Below are positions 23,079 to 34,357 of a stretch of DNA of 64,000 nt, one piece after another. Position 1 is the stretch's first letter; each line of letters begins with the position of its first letter. The notes below the pieces were generated by a model. That model did not search any database. It saw nothing but the letters and a program-made list of their open reading frames with translations, and was not told the origin of the DNA. The stretch is from Isoetes taiwanensis (lineage: Eukaryota > Streptophyta > Lycopodiopsida > Isoetales > Isoetaceae). A program made the position numbers and the translations under genes. Where the stretch lies: contig JAJEKV010000221.1 of NCBI GenBank assembly GCA_021234155.1, positions 624,001 to 688,000 on the forward strand, read 5' to 3'.

Positions 23079-23711
23079 TTGCTGTGCGGCTGGTGTGGGA
23101 ACTGGTTAACCGGCACCGCCAAGCATCAGAGCGAGGTCCATAAGCTGGTGTGGGAACTGGTGTTGGAAGAAGGGGGGAATTGGAAGAATTTATCTCCAAA
23201 CGAAGTTTAGAGCATGCGCCTATTTCGAGCAGAGGAGAAATAGCGGATGAATGCAGGATTAGGATGAGTAGGAAGGAGGAGTCGTCAACACACAAAAGCT
23301 TTGGGCATGGCGTCATGCAGCAGAGGGATTTCTGCAGATTCGACCCAATGTTTATCTGGTGGCAGAGGCAAAAATGTGGATGGTAAGTTTGCTTCAGCTA
23401 ATCTAACTTCAGAGACGAATCATTTTATATTTGCGCTTTAATATCTTTGGAAAGATCTAAGTCTCGAATGCTCACATTTTGGCTGGAGTTACTGAGCTGG
23501 TGCGGTTAATGGTTGAAAATAAATGTAGCCAAGATTGATGCTTTGATCCTTGACAGCTGTGAGGTAAACGCAATGCAAGCATGATTTGGTTTTCCTTTAA
23601 AGTCGGGCTTCCTAAGCCTTGATGTTTGCTCTAGTGGATTGTAACGTTGATAGTAAATGCATCTCTGTTTTGGGTCCTATTTCTTATATTTGTTGCTATT
23701 AAATCTTGCAG

Positions 23712-24097
23712 GTGGAATTATCTCAGGCAGCTCTATATTGTCGTAGGTTGTTAAGCGTTGATGCCTCTTATTGCATAGTTGATCCTTCTGCAGCAACTAG
23801 GAGATGACTGTTTGGCAACCACCGCAGATGCATGTCCCATGATACAATCACTTATATTGGCTTCTTGCCTGTCTGTGGGGCCAGTGGGGCTGTTGGCGCT
23901 GGATAGACTGCATGCATTGAAAGTGTTGGACTTATTGTATACTTTTCTAATGAATCTATCACCCATGTCTGCAAGATGCTATATATTCTACTTTTCTCAA
24001 ATTTTTTTAAGAGGATGTTAAATGTTGATGATATTTGTCTTGTGTTTGTGCTTCTATAGGTATTGAAGGTTTCAACATGCAAATATCTTGCCAAGAT
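23712..24097 (+). pseudogene. F-box/LRR protein fragment, SLOMO-like
   Basis: An acceptor AG at 23710-23711 opens VELSQAALYCRRLLSVDASYC. A short out-of-frame insertion follows, then QLGDDCLATTADACPMIQS, LILASC and LKVLDLLYTFLMNLSP. A second acceptor at 24058-24059 leads to VLKVSTCKYLAK. This order matches a leucine-rich-repeat segment of the SLOW MOTION (At4g33210-type) F-box proteins, substrate receptors of SCF ubiquitin ligases. The F-box and the C-terminal repeats are not found. It lies 630 bases inside hairpin module copy 4, and is either a gene fragment or a heavily decayed gene. Confidence 0.68.
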
Positions 24098-26706
24098 GCC
24101 CTGGTTGCCTTGCTTGGTGGAAACGTGCTACTCTAATTCATTAAAGTGATTTCGTGTAACCACTGTTCTTATTCATGGATACATTTTGTTCAATACAAGC
24201 CACTGTCAAGGTATTTCCTTCCTTTGTTCTCTTGATCTTAGATAACGATGATGCACTCTGTAGGTTAAGGTCTTGCTAGGTTTTGTTTCACTTTTGCATA
24301 GCTGGATAGGCTATCTTAGCAAATAGCTTTATCACCATGCTAAGTTTCGTGTCTTGGACATCATGCTTAGGTCATGAGCATGTAATCTATCAAATGTGCA
24401 GTAAACAAATGATTATTCTGCCTGCATGATTTCTTAAGACATTTATTTTGTTAGGAACCGATCGACCTAGTGTCTAAGTCAACCGCTACGACAATCATTA
24501 AGTCGCTGCCAATGTATACGACTCCTTCTATGCTGATTGACGATGATGCTGGCATCTCTAATGATGTTAAATTCTTATTTAAACTTGGTGTTGTCCCTTT
24601 TTTCCAGTTTGGAAGTTTTGTAAGATTTGCATTCATTGTCCCATGGATTCAAAACTTTTTACATGGCTTTTCTAAAAGCCAGTGTAAATCTATCTCGTTT
24701 CCATCTCGGTTTGGGCAGCATACTAAGCTTTCCAGTCTGGAAATGCACTGCAGAAGCTCTTTAGTTAGAGGTGTTGAAATAGCATTCAAGTGATTTTGTT
24801 TGCTGAATTGGAGGTATTTGCAAGATTGAACACACGCGTTTTGTATTTATACTAAGTCTGTATCCTCTAAAGATGTCATTTCGAGAGCCTGCTCAAAAGG
24901 CTTAGATGTTCTGCATCTGTTCATTATACCTTTATGCGCTTTGTCAAGAGATCATAAAGTAGAGAGAGTCAGGAAAAACACAAGGTAACACTGTATGTTC
25001 TTGCAGACCTAGTCAGGGCAAGGTAGTGCAGAACATAGTTTTATGAGATTTGTTGATATCAGGACTTCACATATAGATGTGTCATCCTGCATAAACGTGC
25101 ATTGCATAAAATTGACAATATGCAATGAATTCCAGAGTCCAAGCAAAAGCTGGATGCTACTTTCTACATGACAACGATTCTACATGTTATATTCCATCAT
25201 TCAGTTTCTAGATGCTATTATGAAGCATTCATCTGCAGGACTCTCAGGTTATCAAGGAATATTGGCTCACACGATAAGAGGTTAGAATTGACACTAGGTT
25301 AGAATTGAATATCTATGTTTAGTGTGCATGCAATTCTTTCTGTTTATAAGGAAAAATGTGGATAGATATATTCTTTATGTATAACTTGGGCTTGTTATGA
25401 TCGGAAATCGCAGTCAAGCAGAGGATCTGCTAAAAGACCAAAGATTTATTTATGCAAATGAAGGGAGAAACCTTTATTTCTGCAAATGAATGGAGAAACC
25501 ATGGCTTTGCACTAACTTTTGCTTGTGGTATTTTGGGAAGCTTGAATCGATATGGTCGCGGCAAACAGTTTCAACAATGCACTCAAGCATATATTTGGAA
25601 CTAGCAGATTAATATTTAGATCTGTCTTGCTATTCTTAGAGTTAGGAATGTCCCCTGCTTGATGCCTTGTCTAGCGAATGTCCCATTTCTTTTTCCAGTT
25701 GTGGCCAAATAAGCGCTTCACGAGATGGCGAGCAACACTAGATTTGATCTCGTTATTTTGTAAAGCAGTTTTATATTTCTCATAAATGAGATTTCATTTC
25801 TGTTGTTGGTTATATTCTTCGAAATATGCAGGCCTTGCGTGTTTCACCAGTTATGGTAATGCCTATGCCTGTGCCTTTGCCTGGTTAATTTTTATTTTCT
25901 TTGCTGTTGTTTTTTTAAGTTGGTGGCACAGAGAATAAAGCAATAGAGGATTCACATTCTAATTTTCAACAAGTAACTATAAGCCACTGCAAAATATGTG
26001 GCTCGTCAGCAAAGACATGGGGAATTGTTGATGATAGAAATATAATCATGGAAATTCTGTGACTTAGTAATGCAGTATTGGTAGAAAAGATTTAAGATAG
26101 AATGTATCACTTATAATGCTTGCACCTGTTGTCAATATTAAGGGCCAAAATTTGTTCTAATCTGTTTATGTAAAAAGAGGACCAAGTTGTCCAGGTATTT
26201 ATCCCTGAGGATCAAGCAAAACCCACTTCATGTCATGGGGGCTTTGAGAAAAAGAAAACAAAGACAGGACCAAAAATTCGAATCCAAAGACCTTACAAAC
26301 CTCTGGTCTGAGAAGGGCTATAATTCAAAATATCACTAACCATCTAAAGGTGTTACGTGGATAATACATGGCCTTAGGCTAGGAAAACACTCGAATAGGT
26401 TAAACTAATATGGTGTTCACCTAAACATTTGGATTACTTCTTTGCAATGATCTATCATGCATGTTGAAGTCAAGATCCATTGGAGTTTATATAATGTAAA
26501 GGTTTGAGGATACCATGTTGTCTTTATTATACACTCTTGACTTCAACATCTATGTCGAATAGCTCTTCCCAGAAACAAAAATACTTTACACATATTGATT
26601 GTTTTCCAAGAGAGACACGTTTTTGGTTTTTAATGTTTGAGAGGTACAAAATGAGCATTTTTGTTCTGAACACTAATGGTCTCTGGTCACAATGTGGATT
26701 AATACA
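24098..26706. other. No gene recognised
   Basis: AT-rich sequence. I looked for further exons of the SLOMO-like gene and for transposon ends and found none that I can support. A 107-residue plus-strand frame at 24470-24793 has no recognisable domain. A small direct repeat (GCAAATGAAGGGAGAAACC and relatives) lies around 25455-25500. Confidence 0.35.
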
Positions 26707-26840
26707 TTTTTGGGTTGCCCCTGGGGGGCAAACCCTTGTTTATGTGGGCTTTTGGCATATGCTAGGTATATCTTTGGAATATACCTAGGATATCTTTGGA
26801 TCGCCCAAACCTACTCTTGCTGTAAACTCTTGGTCGCCAT
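26707..26840 (-). repeat. Hairpin module, copy 5 (reverse orientation)
   Basis: T5, then the hairpin GGGTTGCCCC-TG-GGGGGCAAACCC at 26712-26735, TGTTTATGTGGGCTTTTGGC identical to copy 4, a diverged palindrome (GCTAGGTATAT ... ATATACCTAGGATAT), AAACCTACTCTT, and TGTAAACTCTTGGTCGCC at the far end. No gene fragment is recognised beside it. Confidence 0.78.
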
Positions 26841-27419
26841 TGTTCTTTATGTCTTGGGTGGTGAGGAGTTAGTGATGCAAATGGGTACCATCATCTTCAT
26901 AAAATGACAATGTTCTAAAATAGCAATTTTGATTGATTATAAAAACATAACTTTCAAGTATGATTTAAGCCACCTCAACCTCCGGCCACGGAGGGCAACC
27001 TTCCGTGCGCAGCACCTTGTTTTTTTTTTCCCTTTTTTTTGGGGGGGGAGGGGTATATGTAATCTTGGTTTTATCAAAGTGAACTCACATTATTGCCTTC
27101 TTTACATGGAAAAGAGACATGATCAACAAAAAGTTTTGTCTTGGCTTCAAGAGTGCGCTCCTTGGACCCAAAATAACATGGCACAACGTAGCAAACTCAA
27201 TAGACCTTGACTTCCATTTGATGACTTGCACATGCAAAGCTGCAAAATTTCCATTTTTTGTTGTGTACATTGTTTTCTAATATTATTATCAGCCATAGCT
27301 ATAGTGTAAAAGACATTAATTTAGCATGTTGAATTTGTTAATGTTGGCCATTTTGGCATTCAATCGACACTTTTCTACTACACTACTAATCAGAATAACA
27401 CAAAAAAAAAACAATATAT
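26841..27419. other. No gene recognised
   Basis: AT-rich DNA with homopolymer T and G runs near 27020-27050. The sequence from about 27418 (ACAAGAAATTTAATGCGTCC) recurs at 36081 and marks the start of the repeat field that hosts the retrotransposons. Confidence 0.4.
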
Positions 27420-28213
27420 ATATACAAGAAATTTAATGCGTCCTACGGTGCATGTTCGAGTTTTAGCATGTTCCTACGTGCAAGTTCTTGTTGTGCCCTA
27501 CACTCTAAAAGAATCTCTTAAGAATACTCTAAATTCATAGATTCTCTAAGATTCTACCAAGATTCTCTTAGAGGTTTCATGAGAATTTCTCTAAATTTTA
27601 TAAGATTCCCTCTAGATTCCATTAGATTTCCCTAGATTCTCCAAGATTCTATGAAGATCCCCTTAGATTCCCTTAGATTCTTTTAAATTTTATGAGATTG
27701 CCCTAGGTTCCCTTACATTACATGAGACTCAAAGAGATTCTGTAAAGATTCCCTTAGATACTCTAAGATTTCATCAACATTTTCTTAGATTCCCTTAGAT
27801 TTTATGAAGATTCTTTTAGATCCCCCAGATTTTAAGAGATTCCCGTAGGCTTGTAAATATTTTCCTAGATTCTCTTACATTTTATAAGATTTTCTTAGAT
27901 TCTATTAGATTCTTCTGGATTCTTTTGCATTCTAGAATTTTTTAGAACATTCTAAGACTTTCTGGAACATTCTAAGACTTTCAATATATTCTAGAACTTT
28001 TTGGAAGTATTTCCCTATATTTCCTTACATTCCCGTAGATTCCCCTACATTCTAGAACATTCTAAAACTTATCAGAACAATTTGGAACTTTCTGGAAGAA
28101 TTTTCTTAGATCCCCCCTAGACGCTCTTATGTTCTAGAACTTTCTAGAAGATTCTAGAACTTTCTAGAGCCTTCCAGAACATTCTAGAACTTTCTTGAAC
28201 TAGCTAGAATGTA
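27420..28213. repeat. Degenerate short-period repeat of GATTC / TTCTAGAA words
   Basis: The left part is built of variants of AGATTCCCTTAGATTC. The right part (about 27930-28210) is built of variants of TTCTAGAACATTCTAGAAC. A diverged second copy resumes at about 52730-53000 on the far side of element 2, showing that elements 1 and 2 were inserted into this field. TTCnnGAA is also the heat-shock-element word; that reading is only a possibility. Confidence 0.7.
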
Positions 28214-28461
28214 GAGTCTATTTTATCTTAATGGGAATATTACCCTTAAGTATATTTGAAACATAAATTGTTCATGGAATTAATGCTTGTTTTAGTGGTT
28301 AGAATGGGGGGCTGAGGGACCAATGGTCAGGGTTCGAATCCCCCACACAATATAAAAATTTTAAAAGCCTTTTCCTAAGGGATGAGCATTCAACTTGGGC
28401 CGTAGGATCTTGGACCCGATCAAGGGTCGAGATCTCACCACGTGACAATAATTAAAGCAAC
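28214..28461 (+). repeat. Repeat unit flanking element 1 (left copy)
   Basis: About 248 bases that recur almost unchanged at 35381-35629. Both copies contain the same tRNA-like stretch and end CACGTGACAATAATTAAAGCAAC. Element 1 is inserted exactly at the end of this copy, within GCAAC. Confidence 0.85.
28281..28346 (+). other. tRNA-like sequence (SINE head or tRNA remnant)
   Basis: TTTAGTGGTTAGAATGGG resembles a tRNA A box, and GGTTCGAATCCCCC is a canonical B box about 30 bases further on. The acceptor stem does not pair and no clear anticodon loop is visible, so this is a tRNA-derived repeat rather than a working tRNA gene. A second copy is at 35446-35510. Confidence 0.55.
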
Positions 28462-29133
28462 TGTTACGGCTCAATGCCGGCTTGGGGGAGTGGCTCAGGC
28501 AAGACGCAACATGAGTTAATATTCCGAAGGTTAGAGATTGTTTGCTAAGGGTTATAATTTTATAACATGGCATATGGGTATAGCTAGGTATGTCAACATT
28601 TTAAAGGTGAACAAACAATTGTGCATTTTTAAAAATACAAAGGGGCGCTGGTGATACTTGCCCGCATGACCCTTTATCCAAACCGCTTTCGAAATAGTAT
28701 CAGAGCAGCAGACGTTTCCCGGATTCAAGGGAAAAGGGCGGATTCGGTTCTGCCTTAAGATTAAACCCAGCTATTCTTGGCCGATTCATAGATATTTCGG
28801 ATCTTCTACCTTTTACTAGATAACTAGGGATTAGAAAAGGCCAAACCGGAAATAGGCTATTCTTCCCTTTAAATACAACTGCTCTTCTTATTCTTAGACA
28901 GAAAACTCCGTCCGTGTGATCAAGGTTTCCAGTGTCTTGCAGTAGTGAGGATTGAACGAGCTTCTTATTAAGCCTTGGTTTCTTGGTTGCGCGGTCTTAA
29001 TGTGCAAAAGTAATCTGGATCTTGGGCAAAGCCTAGCCCGGTTGGGTGGTTAAATCTCCTAACGATTGGAGAGTGTTTCTAAATTCTTTGGGTTTTCTTT
29101 CTTGAAGTGTTGTGTTTATCTTTCATTGTATCA
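28462..29133 (+). repeat. 5' LTR of element 1
   Basis: Starts TGTTACGGCTCAATGCC and ends TTTCATTGTATCA. Contains ATGGCATATGGGTATAGC in the upstream part and CCCTTTAAATACAAC, a likely TATA region, at about 28880. Pairs with 34650-35311. Confidence 0.93.
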
Positions 29134-29136
29134 AGT

Positions 29137-29148
29137 TGGTATCAGAGC
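29137..29148 (+). other. Primer binding site, initiator tRNA-Met
   Basis: TGGTATCAGAGC, three bases after the 5' LTR, is complementary to the 3' end of plant initiator tRNA-Met, the usual primer of many plant Ty3 and Ty1 elements. Confidence 0.93.
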
Positions 29149-29171
29149 CTGCCGTTTCTTGAACTGAAACG

Positions 29172-30268
29172 ATGGCTCACCGTTACAATATCTCGAAGAG
29201 CAATACCCGTGAGGCTTTAAGAATGCTGATTTTATCGCTACTCGGATAAGCGTTACCACGACCTACATCCCCGGAAGATTATCAAGTATAAACTAGAGCA
29301 GATTGCTCTACTCTATGGCTTCCTTCCCAGTAATGCCCAGCCACCTCCATTACCTGGAGATCCTCCACCTGTTCATCCACCACCACCTGAAAATCCGCCG
29401 CCAGATACTGGTAACCCAGATCCTTTGATGACTGCTGAAACTGATATGCCAACTAAGAGGAATAAGGCTCCTAAATGGTTGGAAAAAGTTGATCTGCCAT
29501 ACTTTACTGGCGGAGCGTCTGTTAAGCCAATGCAAGTAATAAGTTTCCTGGGGATATGGGAAAAGTTCTTTGAGAGAGTTAACGCGACCGAACAAGAGAA
29601 ACTGCAAGCCATGGATACATATTTAGATGAACAAGCTCAAGTTTGGTGGCAAGGCCGCAGATTGATGCAGCCTGAAGTTAACTCATGGGCAGTTTTTCGT
29701 AGTGCATTTGAAGCCCATTACTTGCCTGCGAACTATTACAGGATATTGCAAAAAGAATGGGACCTTGTTAAACAGGATGACGGAGAAACAGTATCAGAAT
29801 ATTATATGAAATTTAGTCATCTAGGTTCACAAGTTAGGAACTTGGGTGAACACGAACTCTTAAGGAAGTTCGTGAATGGATTGAGGGAGGACATATTTGC
29901 AGAGTTAGATCTTATTGAACCAATCCAACATGGAAGACGAATAAAAAAAAAAGGAGCCGCAGAAGCGAAAGTTGAACCCCAAGGCTCGTAAGTTGGTTAT
30001 ATGGGAAGGAGTACCTTCTCGTGAACAGAAAAGACCAAAGCGTGAAAAATTTGAAAATAGAAGGGATAGGAAAAACAAAAGGGGCCGGGAAGAGCGTAAG
30101 ACCAGGTTCAATGGGAGGAATGGAAAACGCTCTAATAATGTACAGAAGCCCAAACAGGAACAGAGTAAAGGGCCAAAGACTGGATGTTATAATTGTGGGG
30201 GTCCACATTATCAATCCAACTGCCCGAAGAATACAGCTCTGACAGATAAAAATACAAAGAAAGTGCAG
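29172..30268 (+). pseudogene. Gag of element 1 (frameshifted)
   Basis: Forms the virus-like particle that packages element RNA. A frame from ATG 29172 (MAHRYNISKSNTREAL) is interrupted near 29245. The main Gag frame at 29425-29991 includes PKWLEKVDLPYFTGG, QVWWQGRRLM and LRKFVNGLREDI. The nucleocapsid continues in another frame, with basic stretches and the CCHC knuckle CYNCGGPHYQSNCP near 30184-30225. Two frame changes separate the parts. Confidence 0.85.
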
Positions 30269-31320
30269 TTTAAGGAGCCGCCGCCTAAGGAAAGGCAAGT
30301 TGCTCAATCTCACCATGTGGAAGATAGACCCGAAACTTCCAGGGAAGGAGAGGAAAGAAATAAAGGAAAGCTTGCAGCCATTGAACAGGAAAAAGGGAGA
30401 CTGCAAATTGCATACCTAAAGAATTTGTCAGAAGACGATACAGGGGCTTCAGAAGCATGGCTGTTTAAGATGAAAGGTTCAGTAAAAGGTCAAGAGGTGA
30501 CTGTTTTACTTGAAGATGGTTCAACCCATGATTTTATCTCACAAGACTTGGTGTACAAATTAGGATTACCTATCTGTGATTTGCAAACAAAGATCACAGT
30601 TGTGCAAGGTTTAAAAGGTCCTAGGAACCAGTGTGATAAATATGTGGTAGCTCCCATCCAAATAGGGCAGTATTCTGAAGAAAGAGTTTTGATTATAGCC
30701 CCTCTAGGAACTATGGATGTGATACTAGGAATTGGATGGCGAGAACAGTATGATGCCCGACCTAATTACAGGGAAAAGACAGTAACTATAATGGTTTAAG
30801 GAGCCGCCGCCTAAGGAAAGGCAAGTTGCTCAATCTCACCATGTGGAAGATAGACCCGAAACTTCCAGGGAAGGAGAGGAAAGAAATAAAGGAAAGCTTG
30901 CAGCCATTGAACAGGAAAAAGGGAGACTGCAAATTGCATACCTAAAGAATTTGTCAGAAGACGATACAGGGGCTTCAGAAGCATGGCTGTTTAAGATGAA
31001 AGGTTCAGTAAAAGGTCAAGAGGTGACTGTTTTACTTGACGATGGTTCAACCCATGATTTTATCTCACAAGACTTGGTGTACAAATTAGGATTACCTATC
31101 TGTGATTTGCAAACAAAGATCACAGTTGTGCAAGGTTTAAAAGGTCCTAGGAACCAGTGTGATAAATATGTGGTAGCTCCCATCCAAATAGGGCAGTATT
31201 CTGAAGAAAGAGTTTTGATTATAGCCCCTCTAGGAACTATGGATGTGATACTAGGAATTGGATGGCGAGAACAGTATGATGCCCGACCTAATTACAGGGA
31301 AAAGACAGTAACTATAATGG
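30269..31320 (+). repeat. 526-bp tandem duplication covering the protease of element 1
   Basis: 30269-30794 and 30795-31320 are copies of the same segment (end of nucleocapsid and whole aspartic protease). The only difference I found is at 30514/31040: the first copy reads LLEDGSTHDF and the second LLDDGSTHDF, so the first has Glu where retropepsins have catalytic Asp. The period is not a multiple of three, so the frame closes with TAA at the junction (30797-30799) and reopens in the second copy. Confidence 0.9.
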
Positions 31321-32849
31321 TTGAAGGGCAGCCCTTGAAGCTGTGTACAGATTCCACATCTCAAGCTGAACCCCTACTGACATATTCTGAAACTAAGAAG
31401 TTAATACAGGGCGAAGCTGAATCGTACTTTATATACCTGAGAAACTCTGATCCGCCATCACAGGTGCCTCTCGAATTATACAGCTTTCTGAGACAATTCG
31501 ACGATCTCTTCAAAGATGAGGAAACCTTAGATCTACCTCCTCACCGTCCAGAGGATCATGCTATACAGTTGCAAGAAAGCGCTAAACCTCCAAACAGGGC
31601 GCCCTATAGAGTCAGCCATTTTGAGAAATTGGAGCTTGAGAAACAGATAACAGAGATGTTAGAGCGACAGCTAATACGGCCAAGCTGTTCTCCTTTCGGC
31701 GCACCTGTTATTCTTATCAAAAAGAAAGATAAGGGATATAGAATGTGTGTGGATTATAGAGCTCTCAATAAGTTGACTGTCAAAGATAAATTTCCAGTAC
31801 CTAGAGCTGATGATTTATTTGATGAATTACGAGGTGCCTGTATATTTAGCAAAATTGATTTGAAATCAGGATATCACCAGATCCGAATTAAGGAAGAAGA
31901 CATTGGTAAAACGGCATTCAGAACAACTTTTGGTCATTATGAGTTTCGTGTAATGCCTTTTGGTCTGACCAATGCTCCGGCAACCTTCTGTCGTCTTATG
32001 GGGAGAGTTCTAGCACCCGTCTTAGGGAAAAGTGTTGTAGTCTTCTTTGATGATATACTTATATATAGTAGAACTATTGAGGAGCACAAGCAACACCTTC
32101 AACAGGTTTTTGACCTTCTGAGGCAAAATAAGTTGTTTGTTAACGAGTCCAAAAGCAGGTTCTTTATGCAAGAAGTTGGATATCTAGGTCATATCATATC
32201 CAAAGAAGGCATACGGATGGATCCCGAAAAGATTAGGGTTATTATTGATTGGCCACGGCCTGAAAACCTCAAGGACTTACGATCTTTTGTACAGTTATGC
32301 AGTTATTATCGCAGATTTGTGAAGGATTTTGCAAAAATAACCCTTCCTCTTAGCAGGTTTTTAAAGAAAGATACCCCTTTTGTTTGGAATCCGGAAGCTG
32401 AAGAAGCTTTCCGAATTCTGAAAGAGAGCATGGCAACTGAACCGGTATTAGTGCTACCTGATTGGAATAAGCCTTTTACAGTTTGTTCAGATGCAAGTGG
32501 AAATGCTATTGGAGCAGTATTGATGCAAGATGGACATCCATTAGCATATGTCAGCCGAATGCTCAAGCCATTAGAGCCAAAGTATAGTACTTATGAAAAA
32601 GAATTGATTGCTTTAGTTCATGCCCTTAAGAAGTGGAGACATTATCTTATGGGATCTAAGTTTGTGGCTCGTTTCGATCAGCAAAGCTTGAAACATATAC
32701 AAACATAGGATATTATCAATGCGCGGCAATTAAAGCTCATTGACACTATAAAGGATTTTGAAGGGATGCAGCTTGAATATAAGCCTGGGAAGGAGAACCA
32801 GGTTGCAGATGCATTAAGTCGGATAAGTATTCAAGCTTTATAATCAGAA
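30843..32849 (+). CDS. Protease, reverse transcriptase and RNase H of element 1
   Basis: Copies element RNA into DNA. The frame runs through the second protease copy (DDGSTHDFIS), RT (PSCSPFGAPVILIKKKDKGY, MCVDYRALNKLTV, DLKSGYHQIRI, FRVMPFGLTNAPATF, catalytic VVFFDDILIYS) and RNase H (FTVCSDASGNAIGAVL, STYEKELIAL). A TAG at 32706-32708 stops it just after SLKHIQT; the frame then continues DIINARQLKLIDTI ... VADALSR to 32841. CAG would be the ordinary codon at that place, so a single C to T change explains the stop. Confidence 0.88.
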
Positions 32850-32864
32850 AGTGAATTTGTTGAT

Positions 32865-34357
32865 TTGGAACCTATGAAAAAAGAATATGTGGGCGATCCC
32901 TCCTTTGCTACTCCATATGCACAGGTACAGAAGGATGGAAGAGATCCTTTGGCAGAATACAAGATTCATAATGGGTTATTACTCTACCGAAATCGTACTT
33001 GTGTTACACAAGCATACAGGTTGAAGGTTATACAGGAATGTCATGAACCTCCATATTCTGGACATAGAGGAATTCAGGCTACTTTGGCAACCGTCAAAAG
33101 ACGTTTCTTTTGGCCAAAGCTTGAAAGGGATGTAAGAAAATATGTCGAAGCATGTCTTATTTGTCAACAAGTAAAAGCTTCTACCGGTAAGCCTGCTGGA
33201 TTAGTACAGCCTTTGCCTATTCCCGAGAAACCATGGAAGCATATCACCATGGATTTTATTCAAGGCTTACCAAAGACTGTTCACAAGAATGACCAAATTT
33301 GGACAGTAGTAGACAGATTGTCTAAACAGGCTCATTTTATTCCTTGTAAATCTAGCATGACTGCTCCGCAAGCAAGCAAGATTTTCTTAAAGGAAATATT
33401 TAAGGTCCACGGGATGCCAGATGCAATCATAACAGATAGGGATCCCCTATTCTGTAGCAAGTTTTGGGGTGGACTTATGAAAAACTTAGGCACGACTCTA
33501 AAGTATTCCACTGCATATCATCCCCAAACGGATGGTCAGACTGAGGTAGTAAATCGAGTTATTGAGGATATGCTGAGATCTTATGTTGCTGAAAGGAAAA
33601 GCCAGTGGGAAGAATATCTTTATCTCTTGGAGTTTGCCTATAATAACACGGTACACTCAGTTGAACTCCTTTTGAAGTGGTGTACAGATATTCTTTGGAA
33701 TCCCCAATTGCGAAACTTGGTGGAGAAGTACCTGCCTCCGATGAAGCCACTACGGACTTTGCAGAAATCTTGCAAGAGGTAAAAGCTCGAATCCAGAAAA
33801 GTCAGGAATTGATGGCTTCCAAACTTGCTAAGAAACGAAAAAGGGTTGAGTACAAAAAAGATCAATGGGTTTGGATTCACCTTCCAAAGAAGCGTCTACG
33901 GAAGATGGGTAATCGGTATGTAAAACTGGCCCCTAGGTATTATGGTCCATTCCAAGTTGACGACAAAGTCGGTGAGAATGCTTATCGTTTACATTTATAT
34001 GGGAAATGGACTAACCTGCACCCAGTTTTTAATGTGGGAATACTGAAACCTTATAAGGGAAGTGAAATTTCTCCTGAGATTTTGCAGAGAATGGAGCAAT
34101 CGGAACCTCCCAACATTAAAGATGATGAAGAGGTGTTGGAACCGGAGAAAATACTGACGCACCAAGATAAGAAGACTAGGAATTCTTCCTATCGAAGGTA
34201 TCTTGTGAAATTTAAATTTCATCCGTCCACAGATGCGGTCTGGTATTCTAAGGTGCAACTAAAAGAATTTGGTGGACGAATACGAAGAAACTTTGCAAGA
34301 TTAGAAGGCAAAGTTCAAGACCTACAAAACTTTATATTTGAAATTCCATATTATTAA
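32865..34357 (+). pseudogene. Integrase with C-terminal chromodomain, element 1 (one frameshift)
   Basis: Inserts element DNA into the genome. The HHCC zinc finger includes HEPPYSGHRGIQATL ... CLICQQ. The DDE core shows MDFIQGLPKT, ITDRDPLF and HPQTDGQTEVVNR. Near 33660 the frame shifts, and the C-terminal half (33677-34357) contains GPFQVDDKVGENAYRL, LHPVFNVGILKPY and then a chromodomain-like end (EKILTHQ ... YLVKFKFHPSTDAVWYSK). In chromoviruses this domain can steer integration to particular chromatin; the binding aromatic residues here are only partly typical. Confidence 0.88.

Noticed and set aside
21856-26840. Classical Helitron 3' ends
   Set aside because: The hairpin is right, but no CTRR follows within the usual distance and no 5' TC end was found; kept as an open possibility only.
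28281-28346. Functional tRNA gene
   Set aside because: A and B boxes are good but the acceptor and anticodon stems do not pair; called a tRNA-derived repeat instead.
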